Source: Streptomyces sp. NRRL S-340
GTDB lineage: Bacteria > Actinomycetota > Actinomycetes > Streptomycetales > Streptomycetaceae
Assembly: GCF_000720185.1 (NCBI RefSeq)
Contig: NZ_JOIY01000004.1
Coordinates: 272,778-336,777, forward strand
Length of the DNA stretch: 64,000 bases
Direction: 5' to 3'
Of the stretch, positions 56,465-64,000 are shown piece by piece; positions within the stretch are counted from its first letter, which is position 1, and every line of letters starts with the position of its first letter. The position numbers were made by a program, and so were the translations under genes. The notes beneath the pieces are model-generated. The model was not told the origin of the DNA, made no database searches, and worked only from the letters and a program-made list of their open reading frames with translations.

Positions 56465-56852
56465 CTGTGCTACCTCCGGGGAGCCGCTTCCCGCCGGTGG
56501 GCACGGGTGGCGGCACAGGTGGGGAGGCGGGCGGAACATATGTGGGGCTTTCTTGGTCTGCGTACTGCTTGTTCACGTTTGGCGGTATTTTGGAGCTGAT
56601 CAGATCTATGGCCCCACTGAAGAGGAAAGGGTTCGTCTGCCGGAGGCGACACGGCGGCGGGGGGCCGGAAGGTCACCCGTGCGGAGCAATGCGCCCCGGC
56701 GCACACAGAGCGCGTACGAGCGTGCGCGGGAAAGCCGCGATCCGCCGATCGCTGCACATCCCTTCCCACCGGCAGGTGTGACGCGCGACACTCGCAGGCG
56801 CATGAACGTCGCCGTCCAGGGCCCTCGCGGCCCGTGGAAGTGAGGTCACGTC
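56465..56852. other. Divergent promoter region between lpqW-like gene and sdh operon
   Basis: 388 bp, AT-richer at 56530-56640, presumably holding both promoters. No convincing -35/-10 pair, operator or riboswitch could be singled out, and no gene is seen. Confidence 0.4.
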
Positions 56853-57140
56853 ATGTCCGTGTCCGACGACCTGACGTCCGTACAGCACACCCTCGACGAC
56901 CTGCTGCGGTCGGTTGCCCGGCTGGAGCACCAGCTCGGCGGCACGCTGGAGATACGCCGCGTGCGCACCGACGCCGACCACCTGCGCGAGAGCGTCGCCC
57001 TGCTGCGCGAGGCCACCCGGAGCCCCGCCGCGGCCCAGCGCCCCGCCCTCGTCACCATCTCCGACACGCCCTACGACATCTCCCTGTGGACGGACTCGGA
57101 CGACGAGGGACTCGGCGCCCGCGACCGCCACGCCCCCTGA
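56853..57140 (+). CDS. Small conserved protein preceding sdhCAB
   Basis: A 95-residue soluble protein, mostly one amphipathic helix pair (LTSVQHTLDDLLRSVARLEHQLGG, DADHLRESVALLREATRS), ending in an acidic tail (TDSDDEGLGARD). No known domain. GAGG precedes the ATG, and 18 bp separate it from sdhC, so it is the first gene of the operon. A regulatory or assembly role for this dehydrogenase is only inferred from linkage. Confidence 0.75.
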   Translation: MSVSDDLTSVQHTLDDLLRSVARLEHQLGGTLEIRRVRTDADHLRESVALLREATRSPAAAQRPALVTISDTPYDISLWTDSDDEGLGARDRHAP

Positions 57141-57158
57141 CCCGACCGGAGTCCTTAC

Positions 57159-57995
57159 GTGGCCACTGGTACGGAACCTCCCGGCACGGCCCCCCGTCCC
57201 GCGCGCGGCGGCGTCCGGTCCCCGGCGCGCGCCGCGATCGCCGCCGGGCACCTGCGGACCGACCGCTGGTGGCTGGCCCCGGCGGTCACCGCCGCGGGCC
57301 TGCTGGCCTTCGTCGCGTACTCGACCTGGCGGGCCTTCGCGAACGCCGACTACTACGCGGCCCCCTACGTCTCGCCGTTCTACTCGCCCTGCCTGGCGGA
57401 GAACTGCCGGACCATGCGGATGGGCCCCAACGCCGACGTCTTCGGCAGCTGGTGGGCGATCTCCCCGGCGATCATCATCCTGATCTTCCCGCTGGGCTTC
57501 CGCCTGACCTGCTACTACTACCGCAAGGCGTACTACCGCAGCTTCTGGGCCTCCCCGCCGGCCTGCGCGGTCGCCGAACCGCACGGCCGGTACTCGGGCG
57601 AGACCCGCTTCCCGCTGATCCTGCAGAACGTCCACCGGTACTTCTTCTACGCCGCGCTGCTCGTCGCCGGCGTGCTGACCTACGACACGGTGCTGGCCTT
57701 CCGCGACACCCACTACCGCTGGGGCCACATGGGCCTCGGCACCCTGGTCTTCCTCGTCAACATCGGGCTGATCTGGGCGTACACGCTCTCCTGTCACTCC
57801 TGCCGGCACATCGTCGGCGGCAAGCTCAAGCACTTCTCGAAGCACCCGGTGCGCTACCGGGCCTGGCGTGCGGTCGGCCGGCTCAACGCCCGCCACATGC
57901 AGCTGGCCTGGGCGTCGCTGATCAGCGTGGCGCTCGCCGACTTCTACGTCTATCTCGTCGCGTCCGGGGTGTTCGACGATCCGCGCTTCTTCTAG
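57159..57995 (+). CDS. sdhC: Succinate dehydrogenase large membrane anchor (cytochrome b-like)
   Basis: A 278-residue membrane protein with five hydrophobic segments, the single-anchor type used with Sdh1 complexes, unlike the SdhC/SdhD pair. Histidines that can bind haem are visible in HRYFFYAALLVAG, RWGHMGLGTL and SCHSCRHIVGG; the last also holds a Cys pair. It passes electrons from SdhB to menaquinone. GTG start with GGAG upstream. Followed 40 bp later by sdhA. Confidence 0.88.
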   Translation: MATGTEPPGTAPRPARGGVRSPARAAIAAGHLRTDRWWLAPAVTAAGLLAFVAYSTWRAFANADYYAAPYVSPFYSPCLAENCRTMRMGPNADVFGSWWAISPAIIILIFPLGFRLTCYYYRKAYYRSFWASPPACAVAEPHGRYSGETRFPLILQNVHRYFFYAALLVAGVLTYDTVLAFRDTHYRWGHMGLGTLVFLVNIGLIWAYTLSCHSCRHIVGGKLKHFSKHPVRYRAWRAVGRLNARHMQLAWASLISVALADFYVYLVASGVFDDPRFF

Positions 57996-58035
57996 CGCCC
58001 CACCAGTTCGTCCAGTGATCTACGAGTGAGGACTG

Positions 58036-59967
58036 ATGTCCGTGGTCGACCGGCAGGAGTGGGACGTCGTCGTGGTGGGCGCGGGCGGCGCCGGACTGCG
58101 CGCCGCCATCGAGGCCCGCGAGCGCGGGGCGCGCACGGCGGTGATCTGCAAGTCGCTGTTCGGCAAGGCGCACACGGTGATGGCCGAGGGCGGCATCGCC
58201 GCGGCCATGGGCAACGCGAACCCGCACGACGACTGGCAGGTCCACTTCCGCGACACGCTGCGCGGCGGGAAGTTCCTCAACCAGTGGCGGATGGCCGAGC
58301 TGCACGCCCGGGAGGCACCCGAGCGGGTGTGGGAGCTGGAGACCTGGGGCGCGCTGTTCGACCGTACGAAGGACGGGAAGATCTCACAGCGCAACTTCGG
58401 CGGTCACGAGTACCCCCGCCTCGCGCACGTCGGCGACCGCACCGGCCTCGAACTGATCCGCACCCTCCAGCAGAAGATCGTCTCCCTCCAGCAGGAGGAC
58501 CACCGCGAGACCGGGGACTACGAGGCGCGGCTGAAGGTCTTCCAGGAGTGCACGGTCACCCGCGTGCTGAAGGACGGCGGGCGGGTGGGCGGCGTCTTCG
58601 CCTACGAACGCGAGAGCGGCCGTTTCTTCGTGCTGGAGGCGCCCGCGGTGGTGATCGCCACCGGCGGCATCGGCAAGTCCTTCAAGGTCACCTCGAACTC
58701 CTGGGAGTACACCGGCGACGGGCACGCGCTAGCGCTGCTGGCCGGGGCGCCGCTGGTCAACATGGAGTTCGTGCAGTTCCACCCCACCGGCATGATCTGG
58801 CCGCCGTCGGTGAAGGGCATCCTCGTCACCGAGTCGGTGCGCGGCGACGGCGGGGTGCTGCGCAACTCCGAGGGCAAGCGGTTCATGTTCGACTACGTCC
58901 CCGACGTCTTCAAGGAGAAGTACGCCGAGACCGAGGACGAGGCCGACCGCTGGTACGACGACCCCGACCACAACCGCCGGCCGCCCGAGCTGCTGCCCCG
59001 CGACGAGGTGGCCCGCGCGATCAACTCCGAGGTGAAGGAGGGCCGCGGCTCCCCGCACGGCGGCGTGTTCCTGGACGTCTCCACCCGGATGCCGGCCGAG
59101 ACCGTCCGCCGCCGGCTGCCCTCGATGTACCACCAGTTCAAGGAACTCGCCGACGTGGACATCACCGCCGAGGCGATGGAGGTCGGGCCGACCTGCCACT
59201 ACGTGATGGGCGGCGTCGCGGTCGACTCGGACACGGCGGCCGCCCGCGGGGTGCCGGGCCTGTTCGCGGCCGGCGAGGCGGCCGGCGGCATGCACGGCTC
59301 CAACCGGCTCGGCGGCAACTCACTGTCCGACCTGCTGGTCTTCGGCCGCCGGGCCGGCCGGCACGCCGCCGAGTATGCCCAGGGCCTGGCCCACGACCGC
59401 CCGCCCGTGCCGGACACCCAGGTGGACGCGGCGGCGGCGGAGGCACTGCGCCCGTTCTCGGCGGAGGCGAACGCGGCGGACGGACCGCCGGAGAACCCGT
59501 ACACCCTCCACCAGGAACTCCAGCAGACCATGAACGACCTGGTCGGCATCATCCGCCGGGAGGCCGAGATGGAGCAGGCGCTGCACAAGCTGGCCGAGCT
59601 GCGCGTCCGCGCGCGCCGGGCCGGGGTCGAGGGCCACCGGCAGTTCAATCCGGGCTGGCACCTGGCCCTGGACCTGCGGAACATGCTGCTGGTCAGCGAG
59701 TGCGTGGCCCGGGCGGCGCTGGAGCGCACCGAGTCGCGCGGCGGCCACACCCGCGAGGACCACCCGTCGATGGACCGCGCCTGGCGGCGGACCAACCTGC
59801 TGTGCCGGCTCAGCGACCCCACCGGCGGCCTGGCGGCCACCGACCCGGTGCGCGGCCAGATCACGCTGACCCGCGAGACCACCGCCCCCATCCGCCCGGA
59901 CCTGCTCGCCCTGTTCGAGAAGGAAGAGCTGGTCAAGTACCTCACCGAAGAGGAGCTGTCGCAATGA
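58036..59967 (+). CDS. sdhA: Succinate dehydrogenase flavoprotein subunit
   Basis: A 643-residue flavoprotein. The FAD-binding Rossmann motif VVVGAGGAGLRAAIEA lies at 12-27; H46 in LFGKAHTVMAEGG is the expected site of covalent FAD. The dicarboxylate site is seen in QFHPTGM and in the loop RGDGGVLRN; the second FAD region is GSNRLGGNSLSD. GAGGACTG lies before the ATG. Its length (643) and partner genes fit the Sdh1 class of actinobacteria (M. tuberculosis Rv0247c-Rv0249c). Overlaps sdhB as ATGA. Confidence 0.95.
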   Translation: MSVVDRQEWDVVVVGAGGAGLRAAIEARERGARTAVICKSLFGKAHTVMAEGGIAAAMGNANPHDDWQVHFRDTLRGGKFLNQWRMAELHAREAPERVWELETWGALFDRTKDGKISQRNFGGHEYPRLAHVGDRTGLELIRTLQQKIVSLQQEDHRETGDYEARLKVFQECTVTRVLKDGGRVGGVFAYERESGRFFVLEAPAVVIATGGIGKSFKVTSNSWEYTGDGHALALLAGAPLVNMEFVQFHPTGMIWPPSVKGILVTESVRGDGGVLRNSEGKRFMFDYVPDVFKEKYAETEDEADRWYDDPDHNRRPPELLPRDEVARAINSEVKEGRGSPHGGVFLDVSTRMPAETVRRRLPSMYHQFKELADVDITAEAMEVGPTCHYVMGGVAVDSDTAAARGVPGLFAAGEAAGGMHGSNRLGGNSLSDLLVFGRRAGRHAAEYAQGLAHDRPPVPDTQVDAAAAEALRPFSAEANAADGPPENPYTLHQELQQTMNDLVGIIRREAEMEQALHKLAELRVRARRAGVEGHRQFNPGWHLALDLRNMLLVSECVARAALERTESRGGHTREDHPSMDRAWRRTNLLCRLSDPTGGLAATDPVRGQITLTRETTAPIRPDLLALFEKEELVKYLTEEELSQ

Positions 59968-60734
59968 GCGGCTACGAGGCCCGCTTCCGGGTGTGGCGGG
60001 GTGACGCGAGCGGGGGCGGCCTGAAGGACTTCACGGTCGAGGTCAACGACGGCGAGGTGGTGCTCGACATCATCCACCGCATCCAGGCCACCCGGGCACC
60101 CGACCTCGCCGTGCGCTGGAACTGCAAGGCGGGCAAGTGCGGGTCGTGCTCGGCGGAGATCAACGGACGTCCGCGCCTGATGTGCATGACCCGCATGTCG
60201 GTCTTCACCCGGGACGAGACGGTCACCGTCACACCGCTGCGCGCCTTCCCGGTCATCCGCGACCTGGTCACGGACGTCGGCTTCAACTACGCCAAGGCCC
60301 GCGAGGTCCCCGCCTTCGTCCCGCCGCCCGGTCTGGCGCCCGGCGAGTACCGCATGATGCAGGAGGACGTGGACCGGCCGCAGGAGTTCCGCAAGTGCAT
60401 CGAGTGCTTCCTGTGCCAGGACGTCTGCCACGTCGTGCGCGACCACGAGGACAACAAGCCGGCGTACGCCGGGCCGCGCTTCCTGATGCGGATCGCCGAG
60501 CTGGACATGCACCCCCTGGACGCGGCGGACCAGGCGGGCCTGGACCGCAAGCGCACGGCCCAGGACGACCACGGCCTCGGCTACTGCAACATCACCAAGT
60601 GCTGCACGGAGGTGTGCCCGGAGGGCATCCGCATCACCGACAACGCCCTGATCCCCCTGAAGGAACGCGCGGCGGACCGCAAGTACGACCCGCTGGTCTG
60701 GCTGGGCTCGAAGATCAGGCGGCGCTCGCCGTGA
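59964..60734 (+). CDS. sdhB: Succinate dehydrogenase iron-sulfur subunit
   Basis: A 256-residue subunit with three clusters: 2Fe-2S on C54, C59, C62 and C74 (CKAGKCGSCSAEINGRPRLMC region), then the 4Fe-4S motif CIECFLCQDVC and the 3Fe-4S motif CNITKCCTEVCPEG. It relays electrons from FAD to the anchor. Its stop codon lies inside the first copy of a 21-bp tandem repeat. Confidence 0.95.
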   Translation: MSGYEARFRVWRGDASGGGLKDFTVEVNDGEVVLDIIHRIQATRAPDLAVRWNCKAGKCGSCSAEINGRPRLMCMTRMSVFTRDETVTVTPLRAFPVIRDLVTDVGFNYAKAREVPAFVPPPGLAPGEYRMMQEDVDRPQEFRKCIECFLCQDVCHVVRDHEDNKPAYAGPRFLMRIAELDMHPLDAADQAGLDRKRTAQDDHGLGYCNITKCCTEVCPEGIRITDNALIPLKERAADRKYDPLVWLGSKIRRRSP

Positions 60735-60782
60735 CGGTGTCGGCGCTCGCCGTGACGGTGGCGGCGCTCGCCGTGACGGTGG
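60720..60782 (+). repeat. Three copies of a 21-bp tandem repeat at the sdhB stop
   Basis: Units at 60720-60740, 60741-60761 and 60762-60782 differ at one base only. The first contains the last codons and stop of sdhB. Looks like a recent slippage expansion of the gene end. Confidence 0.9.
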
Positions 60783-60809
60783 CGTCCACGCGGCGGTGAG
60801 GGCCGCGGG

Positions 60810-62078
60810 TCACACCCAGTCGTTCCGGTACGCGCTCCAGTCCGCCTCCGTCGCGGCGAAGTCGACGTACAGCGCGACGCCGAAGCGCACGCGGTCCGGG
60901 TCAGTACGGGACAGGCCGAGGCGGACGCCCCGGACGGCGGCGGGCACCGTCTCGGCGTGCGCCCAGTGGCCGAACCGGTTCTCGTGGTAGAAGGGCAGGC
61001 CCATCAGCAGGTCGGTGGTGGCCGGGGTGACCTCCAGGGCGAGGGACGTCTGCTGGGCGACGTAACCGCCGTACAGGCTCTGCAACGGCTGCATGGTGTC
61101 GTACGACATCACGGCGATCTGGTCGACCCGGCGCGCGACCTCCCCGAAGTACGCCTGCGACCACCACTTGGGGTGGTTGGTCAGGGTGCCCCAGAGGGAG
61201 TGGAAGGCGGGGAGCGGGTCGATCTGGTGTGCGGCGACCGACAGGACGGCGCCGTGCGCGCGGGTGACGGCGCGCAGGTCGTCGAGGAGGCCGAGGTAGT
61301 TCCGGTCGCCGGAGTGCAGCGGCTCCAGGTCGAAGTGGGCGCCCTCGAACCCGGCGGCCAGGACCGCACGGGTGGAGGCGACCACGGCGGCGCGTGTCCG
61401 GGCCCGCTCCAGGCGCAGCCCGTCCGGGCTCTCGGTGGCCAGCACGTCCCCCAGCCAGGCCTGCACCCGCACGCCGGGCAGCGCCCGGTGCACGGCCGCC
61501 ACCAGCCGTCCGGCGTCGCGGTACGCCGACGCCGGCAGGGTGCCGTCGTGCTCCAGCGGACCCGCGTGCACGTACAGGTCCCGGATCCCGGTCCCGCGCA
61601 GCCGCGCGGCGAGGGCCGCGACATCGGCGTCCTTCTTCCGCCCGTCCACCCAGGCGTGTCCGAGCCAGATCGCGTCCTGGCCCCTGGTCCGCGTGCCGTC
61701 GGCCGGTTCGCCGGTGTAGTTGACCCGCAGGGCGGTCTCGGCGGCGAGGAGGGGCAGGACCAGCAGGAGGACGAGGAGGGGGACCAGGCGACGGGGGCGG
61801 AGGAGGCGGCGGGCGCCGGACACGCGGGGGGTCCGGGCGCCGAAGAGGCGGCCGGGGCCGGGCACGGGCGCTCGGTCCGCGCCGGTGTCCTGGGCGTCCT
61901 CGGCGGCACCGGCCCGCCGGCGCCGCTCGGCCGCGGCGCCCGTGCCCCCGCCGGCCTCGGTGACCTCCTCGGCCTCGCTGGCCTCGGTCTCCTCGGCCTG
62001 GAGTTTCCTGCCGCTCGCGGCCTCCTCGCCGCTTGTGCCGCCTTCGCCTCTGCCGTCTTCGCTTCCGCTGTTCTCCAT
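60810..62078 (-). CDS. Membrane-anchored glycoside-hydrolase-like (GH18-fold) protein
   Basis: A 422-residue protein. Residues 1-95 are a charged, disordered cytoplasmic region; one membrane segment lies at 98-114; the outer domain is a TIM-barrel. The strand ending GAHFDLEPLHSGD resembles the DxxDxDxE region of chitinase-fold enzymes, with Glu as possible acid, and QIAVMSYDTM and LPFYHENRFGHW are further barrel strands. A wall- or polysaccharide-acting role is inferred; substrate unknown. ATG 62078 chosen; GTG 62099 is possible. Divergent from the next gene. Confidence 0.78.
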   Translation of the reverse strand: MENSGSEDGRGEGGTSGEEAASGRKLQAEETEASEAEEVTEAGGGTGAAAERRRRAGAAEDAQDTGADRAPVPGPGRLFGARTPRVSGARRLLRPRRLVPLLVLLLVLPLLAAETALRVNYTGEPADGTRTRGQDAIWLGHAWVDGRKKDADVAALAARLRGTGIRDLYVHAGPLEHDGTLPASAYRDAGRLVAAVHRALPGVRVQAWLGDVLATESPDGLRLERARTRAAVVASTRAVLAAGFEGAHFDLEPLHSGDRNYLGLLDDLRAVTRAHGAVLSVAAHQIDPLPAFHSLWGTLTNHPKWWSQAYFGEVARRVDQIAVMSYDTMQPLQSLYGGYVAQQTSLALEVTPATTDLLMGLPFYHENRFGHWAHAETVPAAVRGVRLGLSRTDPDRVRFGVALYVDFAATEADWSAYRNDWV

Positions 62079-62164
62079 GCCGCTGTCCCGGCCCCTCACT
62101 GTCGTCGCGTCGCATCCGCCCCACCAGTGCCGCAGTCCCGGTCGCGGGCCCGCACCGGCGGTCA

Positions 62165-62170
62165 TACGCT
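62165..62170 (+). promoter_or_regulatory. -10 element of leaderless transcript (gene at 62178)
   Basis: TACGCT ends 7 bp before the GTG start, with no ribosome-binding site. Confidence 0.45.
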
Positions 62171-62177
62171 CCGAGAC

Positions 62178-63815
62178 GTGACGTCCTCCCTGCCCCGCGC
62201 GGTCCGGCCGCGCCGCGCCCGGCCGCACTGGTGCGTGCGGGCGGCGCGGGCCGCGCTGGGCGGCGCGGTGGGGATCGCCTGGCTGGCGCTTCCGGTGATG
62301 ACGATCAACAGCGGTACGGCGGTTGCAGCGGAGGCACTCCCCCGCGCCGGCCCGGTCGCCGCCGGTACCGCCGCACCCCCGCAGGACGAGACGTCGGGCG
62401 CCGACCTCGTCCTGCCGCTCGTCGCGGTGGGCGCGGCGGCGGTGGGCGCGGGGTACGGGTACGTGCGGCGCACCCGGCGGGCGAGGACACGGACGACACC
62501 GGGCGGCGGAGGCGCGGACGCGTCCCCGCCGCCTGCGGATCCGCTCTCCGGCGGCCGGATCGCCGGCCTCGACGGACTCGACGGACCGGGCGAACTCGAC
62601 GCACGGGCCCGGCAGTCGCTGGTCCTGGCCGACGACTGCCTGCGCACCAGCCGGGAGGAACTGGGCTTCGCCGAGGCGGCCCGCGGCGGCGCGGACGTGG
62701 CGCCCTTCGCCGGGGCGGTCCGCGAGGCGGAGCGGGAACTGGCGGTGGCTTTCGGACTGCGGCTGCGCTACGACGCGGGCGACCCGGCGGACCCGTCCGC
62801 CCGGCGGCAGGTACTGGCCGGCGTGATCGGCCGCTGTGAGGAGGCCGGGCGGCTGCTGGACGCGGCGGCGGACGCTTTCGACGACGTGCGCGCACTGGAC
62901 CGGGGAGTCGGCCGGGCGGTGGAGGTGGCGGAGACCCGTTTCCGGGCGCTGGCGGCGCGGACGCCGGCGGCGGAGGCCGTCCTGGCCGGCCTCGCACGGC
63001 GCTACGCCCCCTCGGCGTCGGACCAGGTGACGGGGTACACGGAACAGGCCAAGGACCGTCTGATGTTCGCGACGGTCCACCTCAACCAGGCGCGCCAGCG
63101 GGCGGACCTGGGCGAGACCGGCCGCGCCGCGGCTCATCTGCGGGCGGCCGAGGGCGCGGTGGCGCAGGCGGCCGTCCTCCTCGACGGCGTCGAACGCCTC
63201 GCCGCCGAGCTGGACGAGGCCGCGTCGATGGTGCCGGCCGCGCTGAGCGGGGCGGAGGCGGAGCGGGCGGGGGCGCGGAGCCGGCTCACGGGCGTGCCGG
63301 CCGGTGAGATCCGCTCCCGCGTCCTGCACGCGGACGCCGTCCTGGCCTCCGTACGGCAGGAATTGACCTCGGGCCGGCGCCACGACCCGCTGGACGTCCT
63401 GCGCCGGGTCGTCACGGCAACGGCTCCCCTGGACGCGGGGCGCACGGGAGTGCTCTCCGCCGCGGCCCTGCTCATCGCCCGCAGCGCGACCGCTGCGGCG
63501 GCGGACTTCGTCACGACGCACCGGGGAGCGGTGGGCGCCGCGGCCCGCACCCTGCTGGCCGGGGCGGAACGCCTCCTGGACTCGGACGACCCCGTCGGCC
63601 ACCTGCGCGCCGACGCCCTCGCCCGCGAGGCCCGGGACCGTGCGGAGCAGGACGTCCGCACGCACGGAAACCCGTACACGGAGGCGGACGCCGACACCCC
63701 CGGCACGGCCGCCGCCGTCCTGGGCGGCCTCCTCCTCACTCCCTCCCCCACGGCCCCGCCCCCGCACTTCGGCGGCCCCCGCACGAGGGCGCGCCGGGTC
63801 GCCTCGCGCTCCTGA
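62178..63815 (+). CDS. TPM-family-like coiled-coil membrane protein lacking the TPM domain
   Basis: A 545-residue protein. Two hydrophobic segments (about 25-45 and 78-97) are followed by about 400 residues of predicted helix and coiled coil (LVLADDCLRTSREELGFAEAARGG, EEAGRLLDAAADAFDDVRALD). This helical region matches the C-terminal half of Streptomyces TPM_phosphatase proteins; here the globular TPM domain that should sit between signal and second membrane segment is missing. Function unknown. The GTG at 62178 has a -10 element 7 bp upstream and no ribosome site. Confidence 0.75.
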   Translation: MTSSLPRAVRPRRARPHWCVRAARAALGGAVGIAWLALPVMTINSGTAVAAEALPRAGPVAAGTAAPPQDETSGADLVLPLVAVGAAAVGAGYGYVRRTRRARTRTTPGGGGADASPPPADPLSGGRIAGLDGLDGPGELDARARQSLVLADDCLRTSREELGFAEAARGGADVAPFAGAVREAERELAVAFGLRLRYDAGDPADPSARRQVLAGVIGRCEEAGRLLDAAADAFDDVRALDRGVGRAVEVAETRFRALAARTPAAEAVLAGLARRYAPSASDQVTGYTEQAKDRLMFATVHLNQARQRADLGETGRAAAHLRAAEGAVAQAAVLLDGVERLAAELDEAASMVPAALSGAEAERAGARSRLTGVPAGEIRSRVLHADAVLASVRQELTSGRRHDPLDVLRRVVTATAPLDAGRTGVLSAAALLIARSATAAAADFVTTHRGAVGAAARTLLAGAERLLDSDDPVGHLRADALAREARDRAEQDVRTHGNPYTEADADTPGTAAAVLGGLLLTPSPTAPPPHFGGPRTRARRVASRS

Positions 63816-63840
63816 CACCCCGTTACCCCATTTGTATGAT
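63812..63840 (+). promoter_or_regulatory. Near-consensus vegetative promoter
   Basis: CTGACA (63812-63817), a 17-bp spacer and TATGAT (63835-63840) fit the main (HrdB) sigma factor. Transcription should begin near 63847, about 55 bp before the GTG of the toxin-like gene. Confidence 0.65.
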
Positions 63841-63901
63841 GATGGGATCTTGACGCGAGCCGACCCTGCGGAAGGGGTCGGCGGACGGGGGGCGGTGCAG
63901 C

Positions 63902-64000
63902 GTGATCGAGCCGGGGGAGATTCCGCAGTTCACGGGTGATCTGGGGCTGCTGGAGAAGGCGTGCGGGGATCTGCGGGCGGATGCGGGTGGTGTGCGGGAT
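63902..64000 (+). CDS. N-terminus of WXG-type putative T7SS polymorphic toxin (partial)
   Basis: The first 33 codons of a gene cut off by the window edge. IEPGEIPQFTGDLGLLEKAC is the stereotyped opening of long Streptomyces polymorphic toxins that carry an N-terminal WXG100-like helical module, the same class as the deleted gene at 36.9-37.7 kb. GGGGGGCGG precedes the GTG start. Whether a toxin domain and immunity gene follow cannot be seen. Confidence 0.7.
   Translation, partial: MIEPGEIPQFTGDLGLLEKACGDLRADAGGVRD

Overview
The window is about 64 kb of very GC-rich DNA (most real genes have G or C at nearly every third codon position). Ribosome-binding sites are GGAGG-like, GTG starts are common, several genes look leaderless, and the content includes mycothiol deacetylase MshB, a sigE-rseA-htrA-tatB block, BldK-type oligopeptide permeases and a T7SS-type polymorphic toxin remnant. 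Together these point to a Streptomyces chromosome, in its conserved central part. I see no tRNA, rRNA, CRISPR array, insertion sequence or replication origin.

Layout. 0-9 kb: an MFS exporter, a suppressor-of-fused-domain protein, CorA, a small oxidase-like protein, a secreted lipoprotein, an MgtE-N/CBS protein overlapping a DUF1003 membrane protein, the Mrp/ApbC Fe-S carrier, and a protein of unknown function. 9-15.5 kb: tatB, htrA, rseA and sigE (envelope stress), with a methyltransferase divergent from sigE. 15.3-21 kb: DUF3117, a PaaG-like isomerase, tag, a DivIVA-like protein, a FolP2-type paralogue, a LOG-family protein and dapE. 21-26.4 kb: a lysozyme-like secreted protein, a small exported protein, dapC, fdxA, a GNAT enzyme and a SirB1/transglutaminase-like protein. 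26.6-30.1 kb: a two-component system coupled to an ABC exporter. 30.3-34.3 kb: a membrane-anchored YoaR-type protein, then mshB with a small membrane protein.

34.4-38.2 kb is the accessory patch: an Rpn-like nuclease, an RsbW-like ATPase, an orphan Imm49 immunity gene and the remnant of its toxin, then a tiny membrane protein. 38.4-51.5 kb is devoted to peptides: a DPP-type S9 peptidase and two five-gene oligopeptide ABC operons. All four ATPase genes in those operons carry internal deletions. Each deletion stops exactly at the edge of a 99 or 103 bp block that is identical in both operons. I read this as an assembly collapse of near-identical sequence, not biology.

52-60.7 kb: typA, an LpqW-like lipoprotein, and an sdhCAB operon of the large-anchor (Sdh1) type. 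60.8-64 kb: a membrane-anchored glycosidase-fold protein, a TPM-family-like coiled-coil protein lacking the TPM domain, and the first 33 codons of a second WXG-type toxin with a near-consensus promoter.

Gene order from typA to corA tracks, from memory, Mycobacterium tuberculosis Rv1165-Rv1239, so most of the window is an old actinobacterial synteny block with Streptomyces-specific insertions. The most interesting items are the toxin/immunity relic, the ATPase deletions, the apparent ATT start of the methyltransferase, the paired hairpins in the second permease operon, and a possible very small gene at 2.05-2.18 kb.
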